64,000 bases of DNA. Source: Adiantum capillus-veneris (Eukaryota > Streptophyta > Polypodiopsida > Polypodiales > Pteridaceae). Positions 26,101 to 38,656 of the stretch are shown here, piece by piece. How positions within the stretch are numbered: position 1 is the first letter of the stretch; every line of letters begins with the position of its first letter. Where the stretch lies: assembly GCA_014529385.2 (NCBI GenBank), contig CM043958.1, forward strand, positions 144,411,734 to 144,475,733, given 5' to 3'. The notes below the pieces were generated by a model. That model did no database searches, was not told the origin of the DNA, and saw only the letters and a program-made list of their open reading frames with translations. The translations under genes were made by a program, and so were the position numbers.

Positions 26101-27245
26101 ACCCCTCATGCTACTAGCGTTAATAGTTGGACAACTGTTGACCTTGAATGTAAACCTTCCATGTTTCAATAGAGTTAGCTTCGACAAATGGTGGAGCATC
26201 CTTCTCTCCATGTTTCAATGAGCCTAGCTTGGACAAGTGGTGGACCTTTGCTTCTCTCTATGAGAAGAATAAGTTAGCTTGATAAGTGGTGGACCTTGAA
26301 CCAAACCCCTATGTAAAACATATCATGGACATTTCAAGTGGCTAGAAAAATACCCTTTAAGATATACCGTATAGTTGGACAAGTGGTCGACCTTAACACA
26401 AGATCTTTCTTATATAATGACATAGAGTGGAAAAGTGGTGAATCTTGAGACCAAACCACCTATGCTACTAGGGATGAATAGCTTGGAAAAGTGATTGGAC
26501 CTTGACGTTAAACCCCACATGTAAACAATTTCGTGGTTTAAGGTATTTCAATGGATCCTAGAATCTTGGAGACATGGTGCAACTTGCTTCTTTTCAATGT
26601 TCAATGAAGCCTATCTTCCACCAATGGGGGATCATCCTTCTCTAAATGTCTCATGGAGCCTAGCTTGACAAGTGGTGGACCTTTGCTTCTCTCTATGTTT
26701 CCATAGAGTTAGCTTGGACAAGTGGTGGACCTTGAAACCAAACCCCCATGTAAAACATATCATGGTCATTCCAAGTGGTGAGAAATAATACCCTTTAAGA
26801 TCTAGCCTTATAGCTGGACAAGTGGTTGACCATAAAACCTAATCTTCATAATATAACGACATAGAGTGGAAAAGTTGGTAAATCTTGAGACAACCACTCA
26901 TGCTACTAAAGAATAATAGGTTTTTGACAACTGGTGGACCTTGAATGTAAACCCCCCATGAACGAAATATCATGGGTTTAAGGTATTTCAATGAGCCTAG
27001 CATCTTGAGACATGGTGCAGATTGCTTCTCTTCATGTTTCAATGGAGCCTATCTTGGACAAATGGTGGAGCATCCTTCTCTCCATGTTTCAATGGAGCCT
27101 AGCTTGGACAAGTGGTGGACCTTTGCTTCTCTCTATGTTTCAATAGAGTTAGCTTGGACAAGTGGTGGGCCTTGGAACCAAACTCCCATGTAAAACCTAT
27201 CTTGGACAAGTGGTGGGCCTTGGAACCAAACTCCTATGTAAGAAA
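11105..27245 (+). repeat. Motif array II (forward): satellite with 425/442-bp dimeric higher-order repeat
   Basis: A long tandem array, regular from about 11940. Anchors of the form TTGGACAAG.G.TGGACCTTG before AATGTAAACCCC fall at 12746, 13171, 13613, 14038, 14480 and 14922, giving alternating monomers of 425 and 442 bp and an 867-bp dimer. The 442-bp type has TAATATAATGACATAGAGTGG; the 425-bp type lacks about 17 bases there. Each monomer holds five or six forward copies or variants of the 20-bp motif. Divergent monomers occur at 15340-17070 and again at 25500-27190. From about 17.6 to 27.0 kb the monomers carry many one-base indels. The recurrent 60-90-codon frames in the array are by-products of repetition. 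Confidence 0.9.
24249..24275. repeat. Short inverted segment inside the satellite
   Basis: CATGGAGAGAAGGATGCTCC plus CACCATT is the reverse complement of the unit segment just upstream (24203-24228). After it the array restarts in mid-monomer. It is a local template switch, either biological or from the assembly. Confidence 0.75.
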
Positions 27246-27265
27246 CCCCCAACAAGTGTATTTAG

Positions 27266-28491
27266 ATACCTTTGTGGCCTTGAGGAATCAGAGGTAAAGA
27301 CTATTCAAGAAGAGATTAGAGATGAGCAGATTTTACTGTCAAAGAGTGCAAAGGATGGTGATGCAACTGACATGTATGATCGAATCAAGCAGTTGAAGCA
27401 AGACAAATTGATTCAAGATGCACTTCTTGAAGTCTTCAACAATTTGAATGAGTCTTCACCATGTAAAGACTGGGAGGAGGTGGTCAAAATGTATAACATC
27501 GATGATGTTGTTTATAAAACAATTTTAATGCTATGCGAGGAATGGATCAGATCTAGTTTGACGCGTGGAACAAAGAAAATGGCTTTTCCAGATGGAGCAA
27601 TAAAATACATGCAATGGGCAATTCACCTTCAAAAAGAGAAAACTGAGCCTAGTGATTTGCCATGGTCAATCTATGTGGTGAGCCTACAAATGGAAGGCAA
27701 TCTCTACTTGATGCGCCACTTCAATAATAAAGTGCCTATTGGCTTATGTGTTTTAGATATGACAAAAAACGTTGGAGGCAATTTGAAGTGGAGTGAGGAG
27801 ACATTTAACAATGCTTTGGATGGGATCTTGGCTATTGCTGGAGGGTCAACAGATCCTGGATTTGTCTTTCTTGCATTTGTGGATTTCACTAACTTCACAA
27901 AATTGCAATGTGCCTTTCACGCCATGGGAGATAATCTGAGCTACCATTGTTGTGGTGCATTGCATCACTTTCCATCAGCTCCTTGCAAAGGAGCAATTCA
28001 ATTCCTAACAGTTATTGCCTTCTTGGGACAAGGCAATGCATTTGAAGACCTGAGAAGAAGATCAGAGGAACATCCCATGCCAATTGATTGTTCTCTTCTT
28101 CAAGTAGCAGATAACGATATGTCAGATTTGCAATATTTGGAGGCCAAAAAAAGAGCTTTGGTCAAGCACTACATTCGTACATATTGTTTTGAAGACCGCA
28201 AGCTTGTTGATGTTTTTGGTGATGGCTCCTTGGTTGCACAAGAAGGAATACAACAGAAAAAAGAAGTTATCTGCTTAATTGATAGTGTGGAGGAGGCAAA
28301 AAGCGTGGAGACCATGCTGCTAGACTTTGTTAAGTCTCATGAAGATATAGAAAAATGGGCTGGACTTCAACAATCCACTTCGCAATCAGGCGACATTGTG
28401 CCTGTTACAGAGGAGTGCTCTCCACAAAGAGAAGAAGAACAACAACAACACCATCCTCTGTCAATGGAGGACTTTTTGGAAATGGAGACAC
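27266..28491 (+). CDS. Unrecognised protein, large exon (about 408 codons) of the cargo gene
   Basis: An open exon bounded by an acceptor (TGTATTTAG at 27257-27265) and a donor (GAGACAC then GTATGT at 28492). It encodes a soluble, charged protein: a helical acidic/lysine start (VKTIQEEIRDEQILLSK), then DLPWSIYVVSLQMEG, LCVLDMTKNVGGNLKWS, GFVFLAFVDFTNFTKLQCAF and GALHHFPSAPCKGAIQFL, and a Glu/Gln-rich tail before the donor. I recognise no family; the patterned core suggests an enzyme-like alpha/beta fold, but that is a guess. The frame is intact over 1.2 kb although it adjoins decayed repeats. The donor leaves phase 1, which fits the SET exon at 31087 and also both FCP1-like exons. A 5' exon must lie upstream, beyond the satellite, unless a TTG or internal ATG start is used. 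Confidence 0.65.
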
Positions 28492-31086
28492 GTATGTTTT
28501 GAGTTTCTTGTGCATGTTAGTGTTTCTTGTTACTGATTTGATACTCTTAATGTTAGATTTTGCTTTATATAGTATTGATTGAGTTTGTATTTTTTATCTC
28601 AAGCATTCAAGGTTTGAATGTAAATAGTAAATTACTTGAGTTTTTGAATGGTGGATCTGTAGACTAAAACTATAACATTTAATACTCACAAAGACTTAAT
28701 TACTTAAGAGCTTGAACTCAATAAGTTTTGGACCTTTTATCAATACCCCCTTGATATGATACATTAGATCGTAGCATGGTTAAATGGTGATGCTTCATAA
28801 ATTGAACCTAGCTTAGACAGGTGCTGGAGCCTAAATTTAAACTAACCTTGCTAGAAGGGAGCTTATGTTTGGACTTTGAGAACTAGCATAAGTAATCAAT
28901 TAGAGCATAGATTAGACATGTGGTGGTGGCCGGCCTTAGAGACCAAAATCTTAATGAGCTTGGAAAGGTATTTAAGTACTGCAATTTACTTAGTTTTAGT
29001 ACTCATTAAATGCATAGCTTGACAAAAGGTGGACCTTACATGGATCCTAATTTCAAGAGGTGTGGTAGACCTTCAAAACAAGCTCATATAGCTTGGACAT
29101 GTGGTAGACCTTGCATGAAGACTAGTTTAGACAAGTGTGGTACACCTTGTAACCAACACCCATTTGTTATATTAGCTTGGACAAGTGGTGGACCTTGCTT
29201 TTATGTTTCAATGGAGCATATTTTGGACAGGTGGTAGACCTTGTTTCTCTCCATGCTTCAATGGAGAGAAACTTTAGCTTGGACAAGTGGTGGACCTTGT
29301 TTTTATGTTTTAAAGGAGCATATTTCGGACAAGTGGTAGACATTGTTTCTCTCCATGGTTCAATGGAACCCACCTTAGACAAGTGAAGTACCTTGAAACC
29401 AAACCCCCATAATACAACCTACTAAATAGGTTGGAAAATTGGTGGGATATGAAACCATCCATGATAGAGCATAGTATAGGTGAAAACGTAGTGGTCCTTA
29501 TATCAATTACCCATGCATAGCTTGGACAAGTGGTGGACCTTGATTCTCTCTATGTTTCAATGGATCCTATCTTGGACTAGAGATATATCTTACTTAGTTC
29601 CATGCTTCAATGGATTGTAGCTTGGATAAGGAGTGGAACTTCAAACAAAACTCCACAGCATAGCATATATTAACAATTCATGGGTTTTATAGAGATTGTC
29701 TTGCCTATTTTGGAGAGTTGGTACACCTTTATTCTCCATTCTTCAATGGATCTGAGGTTGGACAAGCGGAGCTGGAGAAGTGGTCAACCTTAAAATGAAA
29801 CCTCCCATGCTACAACCCATCATAGATCGTATATGTAGTGGACCTTGAAACTCTTTTATGTCCCTAGCTTAGAGAAGCATTGCACTCTTGATTATCTCCA
29901 TACATGAAGGCAAGGTTGGACAAGTGGTGGACCTTCAAACCAGAATCTCTATGCAATAATAGGCAAGTGGTGGAGCTTGTTTTCTCCATGTTCCAATGGA
30001 GCCTAGCTTAGACAAACAATGGAGCTTGCTTCTCTCCATGTTTCAATGGATCCTAGCTTAGAAAAGTGGTGGAGCTTTGCTTCTCTCCATGTTCCAATGG
30101 ACCATAGCTTAGAAAGTGGTAGACCTTGAAAAACACCCCCGTATACAACATATTATGGGGTTTTCATGTTTCAATGGCTCCTAGCTTGGACAAATGGTAG
30201 AGCTTGCTTCTCTTTATGTTTCAATGGATCCAATCTTAGCCAAGGGGTGGACCTTGAAACAAGAATCCCCCCCCCCCCCATGTACAACGTATTATGGGTT
30301 TTGAAAGCACTGGGAGAAAATAATAGCTTTGATAAGTGGTGGACCTTGCTTCTCTCCATGCTTCAATGGAGCCGAGGTTGGACACATGTTGGAGAGAAGA
30401 TGGTTGCCCATGAAATAAGACCATGCATGCTATAATCAATCATATGTTGTACACATGGTGGACCTTGCAATTGTTTTATATGCCTAACTTGGACAAGTGG
30501 AGGACCCTTGATTACCTCCAGATATCAACAACAAGCCAAGTTTGGACAAGTGTAGTACCACCAAACCAGAATCTATATGCTACAATAGAGTATAGGTAGG
30601 ACACGCGATGAACCTTGATATCAAACCATCCATGCTACTAGAGATGATAGGTTTCACATGTGGTGGAACCTTGTATCAATGTTCTATGTGTAGTTTTTGA
30701 CTAGTGATAGACCTTGAAACTAATCCCTCTAGGCTACAAGAAAAAAGAGATGGATGAGGAGGCTAGACTACTTTTGTTGCATCAATGCATCCCATGTTAC
30801 CACATATACTATAGGGTTCTTGGATAAGTGTTGGATCTTGTGTCAATGCTCCATGTCTAGCTTGGACAAGTGGTGGACCTTGGTTCTCTCTATGCTTCAA
30901 ATGGGCAATAGATTGGAGACACAGTGGCCTTTTTTTTCCAATGATTTTATTTTTTGGAAACCTTGGAGGCACCATGTAAGAGGCACTCTAAGTCTTCCAT
31001 ACAATGGACCTATTGGACTATAAAATAATGATATCTTTCTTTGATATTGTCATTATTTTATGCATAATATTTTCTTCTTTTTGCAG
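28492..31086 (+). other. Motif-rich intron between the unknown exon and the SET exon
   Basis: It starts GTATGT and ends TTTTTGCAG. The first 400 bases are AT-rich. From about 28.9 kb it has scattered forward copies of the 20-bp motif in divergent spacers, for example near 29178, 29279, 29918 and 30858. No other coding exon seen. Confidence 0.6.
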
Positions 31087-31643
31087 ACACAAAGGAGTTA
31101 AGTGATATAAAAACTAGATGTATTTCACACTATGATTGGCATGAAGATCCTTTTGGGACACCAACTTTTCCTATTCCCAAAGATGTAATTTTCCATATTA
31201 ACGGTGTGGATTTTGAAGTGCGACTTTCATGTATTGAAGGAGCTGGTTATGGGCTATTTGTGCATACTACCCTGGAAAGTGGTTTGACTATTCTAAACTA
31301 TGGAGGGCATAAGTATAGATTTCAAGACTGGAAAAAGATATGCAAAATATTTCCAAGAGCTTATAAATATTCTCTTCTAGAGGATCCAAACATAGAAGAA
31401 GAGGAAGATCAATCATACATTATTGGTTGTGTAGAAGAAGGAAACGTGTCGGGCTATATAAATAGTTCTCACAGTACAAATGTCTGTCCCAACGTACGCT
31501 ATACATTTGATCCAAATTTGCCACCTTGGCATAAATGCACCTCTTCACACATCAAGTCAGAAGAATATGGCCATGTATGCATTGAGACTATTTGTCAAGT
31601 TGAAGCAGGAGAAGAGTTGTTTGCTGACTATAACTTTACTTGA
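31087..31643 (+). CDS. SET-domain (protein lysine methyltransferase-like) exon
   Basis: The exon follows the acceptor TTTTTGCAG and is open for 185 codons to TGA at 31641-31643. The SET signature is clear: EGAGYGLFVHTTLESG near the start, SGYINSSHSTNVCPNVRY (the NHS/N-rich pseudoknot strand, here SSHSTN), and ETICQVEAGEELFADYNF at the end, with the catalytic-type tyrosine in ADY. SET enzymes transfer methyl from S-adenosylmethionine to lysine. There is no post-SET cysteine cluster, because the protein stops right after DYNFT. Joined to the 28491 donor it would give a protein of about 593 residues with SET at the C-terminus. A transposon-borne SET domain could act on chromatin over the element, but that is inference. 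Activity is unknown. Confidence 0.8.
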
Positions 31644-32285
31644 CATTGTAAAGTATTGTACATGGATGGAAATCTCAAGTACATGCATCATTTTCATTTT
31701 TCATGGATGAAATCTCAAGTGAATATAACATTTGATTATTGTTTAGTTTATGCTCAACGAGAATCTAGAGTGCTCTTATGCTTTGTGTGTTGTCTAACAT
31801 ATTTGACTACCTTGGCCATAGAATCTTGATTCTACTCTAGATTTGTGATAAATCTTACCAAAATTTAATCAATGTCTAGGTTGGACAAGTGGTGGGGCTT
31901 CAAACATTACTGTCTTAAACAAGTGGAGTTATCTTACTTGAATAAGTGGTGGCCTTTGAATCCAAATCTAAGCCAAATCTCTAATTATTTTCTTGTAGTC
32001 TAGGTTGGACATTTGGTGGACCTTGTATCCATGTTTCCTCAACAAGGGTGGCTTTTAGTTTTCACTTTAAGTACTCATCTTTAATAAAGTGTAGGATGGA
32101 AAATGTTGAGTTAGTAGATTGTATTTTAGACAAGTGGTGTTTGGTGTACGAATGCTGAAAATGGTTGCAAGGATTCTAACAACGACTTTACCTTAAATAA
32201 ATTTCTTACTAGGAGTTCTACATATAAATATGGTGAATAAAATTCTAGTGGTTTTGAGATACCATTTGTGTGTGTGTTTTCTTAG
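31644..32285 (+). other. Spacer with a few degenerate motif copies
   Basis: AT-rich sequence with a handful of degenerate forward motif copies (near 31880, 31935 and 32006). It ends in the acceptor GTGTGTTTTCTTAG at 32285. No gene seen. Confidence 0.5.
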
Positions 32286-33484
32286 ATTCACAAACTGGGA
32301 TGGATAATGCTCCTATGGTTCAGTCAACAACTATAGAATCCATAGATTCTATGGTTTCTAAAGTGCCCAAGATGGATGATATTTCTATACTAGAGTCTAG
32401 TGTTGTGCAACTTGAGCAAGCTTCCAATAATGAGAACCAAGAAATCGATGCTTCAAAAATGCAACATACATCAAAAGAGACTGAAAAGTCCACTCACGAG
32501 CTATTGCCAATTGGTACTACGTCATGTAGCGTAGATGTTGAGAAATCCATGCTTACAATTATATTGGATTTAAATGGTCTATTGTTGAAACGTTCCCCTC
32601 AACCATCCTCACACCACAACTCAGTGCAAATGGATTCAAAAAGATATATTATACTCAGGCCAGGTTGCATCCAATTCTTGAAGACTATTTTACAAAGGTT
32701 TAATGTTGCAATTTGGTCGACAGCTACTAGGAATAATGTGTATCAAATCCTTGCAGCACTAAACAACTTAGCTGAGGATACATTGCCTTTCTTTGCAATT
32801 TGGTCGCAAGATGTTTGCTACACCGCTCAAACTCAAAAATTGTTTAGACCCGACAATCCAAACGTTGAGGCAATGTTCAAGCCTCTAGCCAAAATTGCCA
32901 TGGGGTTTGAATGTGATCCACAAAGAACAGTGCTTATTGATGACTCTCCTTACAAGGGATGTATTTCACCAGCAAACAATTGCATTTTTCCACCACAATT
33001 TGATGCTGAGAAGATGGTTGACAATATGCTCTTGGAGGAGCTACTGCCATACTTGATTCAGCTTGATGAGAGAAGGGATGTGCGTGATTTAATTGCTTCT
33101 AATCGTTATGGACAACCTATAGTGACAAATGATAGTGAATACAAACAAATCATGGAGTATTGGAAGCAGAAAAATGATGTTTGGTCAGCTAAGGTGTTCT
33201 TTACAAGAAGAATACCACCTGCAAAAGGTGACAGAGATGAAACTATCATTGAAGATGCAAGTGACACAAGCCACCGCAATGAAATGAGAAGAGCCCAAAT
33301 ACAAGAGATCTTGGCAAAGGAGCGTACACCCATTGAAAGCATGAAGGCGTCACAATTGACCACTTTAGCTAGGCAATTGGGTTGTAACACAAAAGGAGTT
33401 TTGAAGGCAACCACAGCAAAGGCTTATATAAATAAGGTGAAAGCTGAGAACAATCTTCTAAGGCTGGATAGAAAGCAACCCTAA
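32286..33484 (+). CDS. FCP1/NIF-type HAD phosphatase-like protein with SAP-like tail (FCP-A)
   Basis: The exon follows an acceptor at 32285. The first ATG is at 32300 (MDNAPMVQ), giving about 394 residues to TAA at 33482-33484. An acidic leader of about 90 residues precedes a HAD/FCP1 homology domain: IILDLNGLLLKR (motif I, with the usual second Asp replaced by Asn), RPGCIQFLKTI, NVAIWSTATRNNV (motif II region) and RTVLIDDSPYKG (motif III). FCP1-family enzymes dephosphorylate serines, classically on the RNA polymerase II tail. Plant relatives with DLNGLL are known, so the Asn need not mean decay. The C-terminus (MKASQLTTLARQLGCNTKG) resembles a SAP-type DNA-binding helix pair. An alternative donor at 33436/33437 (AAG|GTGAAA) could join in phase 0 to 33579. 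The entry phase also fits the 28491 donor. Confidence 0.75.
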
Positions 33485-33578
33485 GGTACTAGTGACATGT
33501 CATATATTCTTGATACACATGCTTGAACACTCATGTGCATGGTATCTAACAAATCTTTCTTTTTATTCCTTCTTGCAG

Positions 33579-33686
33579 GATCTTACAAAGGATACTACTA
33601 GATGGAGCTCAATCAATAGAGATTTTGATATTTTTGCTCAAAATAATGAAGCAGTCACCTACATTTTTTGTTTATCAATTTCTTGA
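33579..33686 (+). CDS. Possible alternative last exon of FCP-A
   Basis: It follows a strong acceptor (TTCCTTCTTGCAG, ending at 33578) and stays open for 35 codons (DLTKDTTRWSSINRDFDIFA...) to TGA. It joins in frame to the alternative donor at 33436, replacing the last 16 residues. If the TAA at 33482 is used instead, this is 3' untranslated sequence. No homology recognised. Confidence 0.4.
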   Translation, partial: DLTKDTTRWSSINRDFDIFAQNNEAVTYIFCLSIS

Positions 33687-34480
33687 GAGACTTTATTTTA
33701 GTTTGTAATCATCAAATGAAATGAAAAGTATCCTTCTTATTAAGATTGTTGATCTTTTTCTTGTTCAAACCTTTCAATTGTGATTTATAGTTTTGTTAGC
33801 ATGAGATTGTGCTTTTTTAGTTTGAAAAAAACTGTCAAAGATCCAAGTCTTTTTGGCTTTACTTAAGTTATTAATTGTGAAAGATCCAAGTCTTTTTGCT
33901 TTACTTAAGTTATTGATTGCCTATGTAATAGTCCTTAAAACAATATCGGATGGCTTTCTTGCTCCCATGTCTCACATTGGTCTTTAGGTAAGACAAGTGG
34001 TGACCTTGAAAGTATGGTCTCATATCTCGATCAAGTGAAGAGACATGAAGCTTAAATATCACTACTATGTATCTAGTGTTAAACTCCATCGAGACAAAGA
34101 CTAGATAGCCAAATTGCAGTCGAGTTTAAGTGAAAAATCCATTTGAGCTAAGGTAAAACTTATAGTGCCTCATTTTTCTAGGATTCTACCCCATCAAGGA
34201 AGTTAGAATCTAGCACAAACCAATTAAGACTCTTTTGGAGCCTAGATAGGACAATTCGTGGAACTTATGAAACTTATTATTGAGTTAGAGTCTAGTTTAG
34301 ATAAGCAAAAGATCTTCAAACCAGCACTTGACTTTCTTACTATTCAATATTCAAAGTCCCTTGAGGCTAACAAATTACATACCCACTTGTAACCTAACTA
34401 ATGAGTAATTATATAGATCTAAGCAAGTATATATAATGAGTCTTCAAACTAATAATCCAAGGGAAGAGAGTAGCAAGGTC
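33687..34480. other. Non-coding spacer; motif orientation changes here
   Basis: AT-rich sequence with a 50-bp direct repeat (AGATCCAAGTCTTTTTG.CTTT at about 33838 and 33884). The last clear forward motif variant is near 33988 and the first reversed one near 34482. No gene seen. Confidence 0.6.
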
Positions 34481-37400
34481 CACTACTTGTCCAAGCTCAG
34501 CTCTAGACAACATAGAAAGATGCTAGTTCTACTAATTGTCTAATTATAGGCATGGAGAAATGATAGAAGGTTGACCACTTGTCCAACCTATCATCTCTAG
34601 TAAGATGGGAGGTTTGGCCTTAAGATTCACCATGTAACCAACCTATACATCATTGTATTATGAAGAGTAAAAAAGCAAAGCTCCACCACTTGTCCAAGCT
34701 AGTTCTAAAATCCACATGGAGATAAGCAAGCTCCACCATTTGTCGAATCTCTCTTCCATTAAAACATGAAAAAACTCATCTATGTTGTACAGGGGGACTT
34801 TTTTCCAAGGTCCACCACTTGTCCAAGCTAGGATCCCTAGTAGCACGAGTGGTTTGGTCTCAAGATACACCACTTGTACACTCTATGTCATTATATTAAG
34901 AAGAACTATGTATTAAGGTCCACCACTTGTCCAACCTATAAGGTTATATCTTAAATGGTATCCTTTCTCACCACTTGAAATGCCCATGATATGTTTTACA
35001 CGGGGGTTTCATTCCAAGGTCCACCACTTGTCCAAGCTAACTCTATTCAAACATAGAGAGAAGCAAAGGTCCACCACTTGTCCAAGCTAACTCTATTCAA
35101 ACATAGAGAGAAGCAAAGGTTCACCACTTGTCAAAGCTAGGCTCCGTTGAAGTATGGAGAGAAGTAACCTCCATCATTTTTCCAAGATAGGTGCCATTCA
35201 AACATGGAAAGAATCAAGATCTACCATGTCTTCGAGATTCTAGGCTCCATTGAAACACCCTAAAACCATGATATTTTGTACATGGGGTGTTTACATTCAA
35301 GGTCTACCACTTCTCTAACGTATTATACCTAGTAGCATGAGTGATTTGGTCTTAAGATTCACCACTCTATGTCATTATATTAAGAATAACTGGGTGTTAA
35401 GGTCCACCACTTGTCCAACCTATAAGGGTATATCTTAAATGGTATCCTTCACCACTTGTCAAGGTCCATCACCACTTTTCCAACCTATAAGGTTATATCT
35501 TGAATGATATTTTTCCTCATCACTTGTAATGTCCATGCTATGTTTTACAAAGGGGTTTTGTTCCAAGACCCACCACTTGTCCAAGCTAACTCCATTAAAA
35601 CATAGAGAGAAGCAAAGGTCCACCACTTGTCCAAGATAGGCTCCATTGAAACATGGAGAGAAGGATGATCCACCATTTCTCCAAGATAGGTTCCATTGAA
35701 ACATTGAGAGAAGCAATCTCCACCATGTCTCCAAGCTAGGCTCCATTGAAATACCCTAAACCCATAATTTTGTACATGAGGGGTTTACATTCAAGGTCCA
35801 CCACTTGTCCAACCTATTATCCCTAGTAGCAAGAGTGGTTTGGTCTCAAGATTCACCACTTGTACACTCTATGTCATTATATTAAGAAGAAATATGTGTT
35901 AAGGTCCACCACTTGTCCAGCCTATAAGGTTATATTTTAAATAGTATCCTTTCTCACCACTTGAAATGCCCATGATATGTTTTACATGGGGGTTTCATTC
36001 CAAGGTCCACCACTTGTCCAAGCTAACTCTATTAAAACATATAGAGAAAGAAAGGTCCACCACTTGTCCAAGCTAGGCTCATTGAAACATGGAGAGAAGG
36101 AACCTCCACTGTTTCTCCTAGATAGGCTCCATTGAAACATGGAGAGAAATAAGCTCCACCATGTCTCCAAGTTGCTAGGCTCCATTGAAATACCCAATAC
36201 CCATAATTTTTTGTACATGGGGGGTTTACATTCAAGGTTCACCACTTGTCCAACCTATTATCCCTAGTAGGTTTGGTCTCATGATTCACCACTTGTCCAC
36301 TCTATGTCATTATATTAAGAGGAATTAGGTGTTAAGGTCCACCACTTGTCCAACCTATAATGTTATAGCTTGAATGGTATTTTTCTCACCACTTGTAATG
36401 CCCATGACATGATTTACATGGGGGTTTTGTTCCAAGGTACACCACTTGTCCAAGATAAATCTATTGAAACATAGAGAGAAACAAAGGTCCACCACTTTTC
36501 CAAGCTAGGCTGCATTGAAACATGGACCTTAATACCAAATTATTTCTAGTAGCATGAGTGATATTTTGTACATGGGGCGTTTACATTCAAGGTCCACCAC
36601 TTGTCCAACCTATTTCCCTAGTAGGTTTGGTCCCAATTTCACCACTTATCCACTCTATGTCATTATATTAAGAATAATTGGGTGTTAAGGTCCACCACTT
36701 GTCCAACCTATAAGGTTATATATTGAATGGTATTTTTTCTCACCACTTGTAATGCCCATGATATGTTTTACATGGGGTTTTTGTTCCAAGGTCCACCACT
36801 TTTCCAAGATAACTCTATTCAAACATAGAGAGAAACAAAGGTCCACCACTTGTCCAAGCTAAGCTCCATTGAAACATGGAGAGAATGATGCTGCACCATT
36901 TATCCAAGATAGGCTGCATTGAAACATGGAGAGAAGCAAGCTTTACCATGTTTCCAAGCTAGGCTCCATTGAAACACTCTAGGGGGTTTTATTTCAAGGC
37001 CCACCACTTGTTTAACCTATTATCCCTAGTAGCATGAGTGGTTTGGTTTCAAGATTCACCACTTGTACACTCTATGTCATTATATTGTGTTAAGGTCCAC
37101 CACTTGTCCAACCTATAAGGTTATATCTTAAATGGTATCCTTTCTCGCCACTTGAAATGCCCATGATATGTTTTACATGGGAGTTTCATTCCAAGATCCA
37201 CCACTTGTCCAAGCTAACCATATTCAAACATAGAGAGAAACAAAGGTCCACGACTTGTCCAAGCTAGGCTCCATTGAAACATGGAGAGAAGGAACCTCCA
37301 CCATTTCTCCTAGATAGGCTCCATTAAAACATGGAGAGAAGTAAGTTCCACCATGTCTCCAAGATGCTAGGCTCCATTGAAATACGCAAAACCCATGATA

Positions 37401-38345
37401 TTTTGTACATGGGTGATTTAAATTCAAGGTCAACCATTTCTCCAACCTATTATCCCTAGTAGGTTTGGTCTCACAATTCACCACTTTTCCACTATATGTC
37501 ATTATAATAAGAGGAATTGGGTGCTAAGGTCCACCACTTGTCCAGCCTATAAGGTTATACCTTGAATGGTATTTTTTCTCACCACTTGTAATGCCCATGA
37601 CATGCTTTACATGGGGGTTTTGTTCCAAGGTTCACCACTTGTCCAAGCAAATTCTATTGAAACATAGAGAGAAACAAAGGTCCACCACTTTTCCAAGCTA
37701 GGCTCCATTGAAACATGGACCTTAATACCAAATTATTCCTAGTACCATGAGTAATATTTTGTACATGGGGGGGTTTGCATTCAAGGTCCACCACTTGTCC
37801 AACGTACTTTTCCTAGTAGGTTTGGTCGCAAGATTCACCACTTGTCCACTCTATGTCATTATATTAATAATAATTGGGTGTTAAGGTCCACCACTTTTCC
37901 AACCTATAAGGTTATATATTGAATGGTATTTTTTCTCACCACTTGTAATGTCCATGATATGTTTTACATGGGGATTTTGTTCCAAGGTCCACCACTTGTC
38001 CAAGCTAAATCTGTTCAAACATAGAGAGAAACAAACGTGCACCACTTGTCCAAACTAGGCTCCATTGAAACATGGAGAGAATGATGCTCCACCATTTATC
38101 CAAGATAGACTCCATTGAAACATGGAGAGAAGTAAGCTCCACCATGTTTCCAAGATGCTAGAGTCCATTGAAATACCCAAAACCCCTGATACTTTGTACA
38201 TGGGGGGTTTACATTCAAGGTCCACCACTTGTCCAACCTATTATCCCTAGTAGCATGAGTGGCTTGGTCTCAGGATTCACCACTTGTCCACTCTATATCA
38301 TTATATTAAGAAAAATTGGGTTTCCATATCTAAATGGATCTTTGC
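34481..38345 (-). repeat. Motif array III (reversed), monomers homologous to array II
   Basis: The same monomer as the 11-27 kb satellite, but inverted: AAGGTCCACCACTTGTCCAA recurs throughout. Inverted equivalents of the monomer landmarks (TCCATTGAAACATGGAGAGA, TATAAGGTTATATCTT, CCTATTATCCCTAGTAGC) recur in order. Anchors at about 35793 and 36231 are 438 bp apart; others are shortened, for example 36590. The units are more divergent from each other than in array II. Confidence 0.85.
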
Positions 38346-38656
38346 TTGGATAAGTGGTAGACCTTGAGACCTAAATACCCATTCTACACTAGAGCATTGG
38401 TTAAGCCTTATACACTTCAAGCATACCTTTAACAACAAGTAGTAGTTATTAGTTGACTTAAGTCTAGTTGAACTCCATGGTATTGAGACTAAGAGAGTGT
38501 AGCATAAAAAAGAGTCAGGATTTTAATTTGACTTTCTTTCTATTAATGAGTAGATCATAGATGGATTTTGGTATCTAATAAAACCTTAGGGTAGACAATG
38601 TAAAACTCATGTCTATTGTTGTGTTTGCATTAAGTGTTCTTGTTCTTTAATTTCAG

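Noticed and set aside
11940-27245. CRISPR-like array (short repeat with spacers)
   Set aside because: The motif copies vary, the spacers themselves are repeated, and the context is a eukaryotic transposon.
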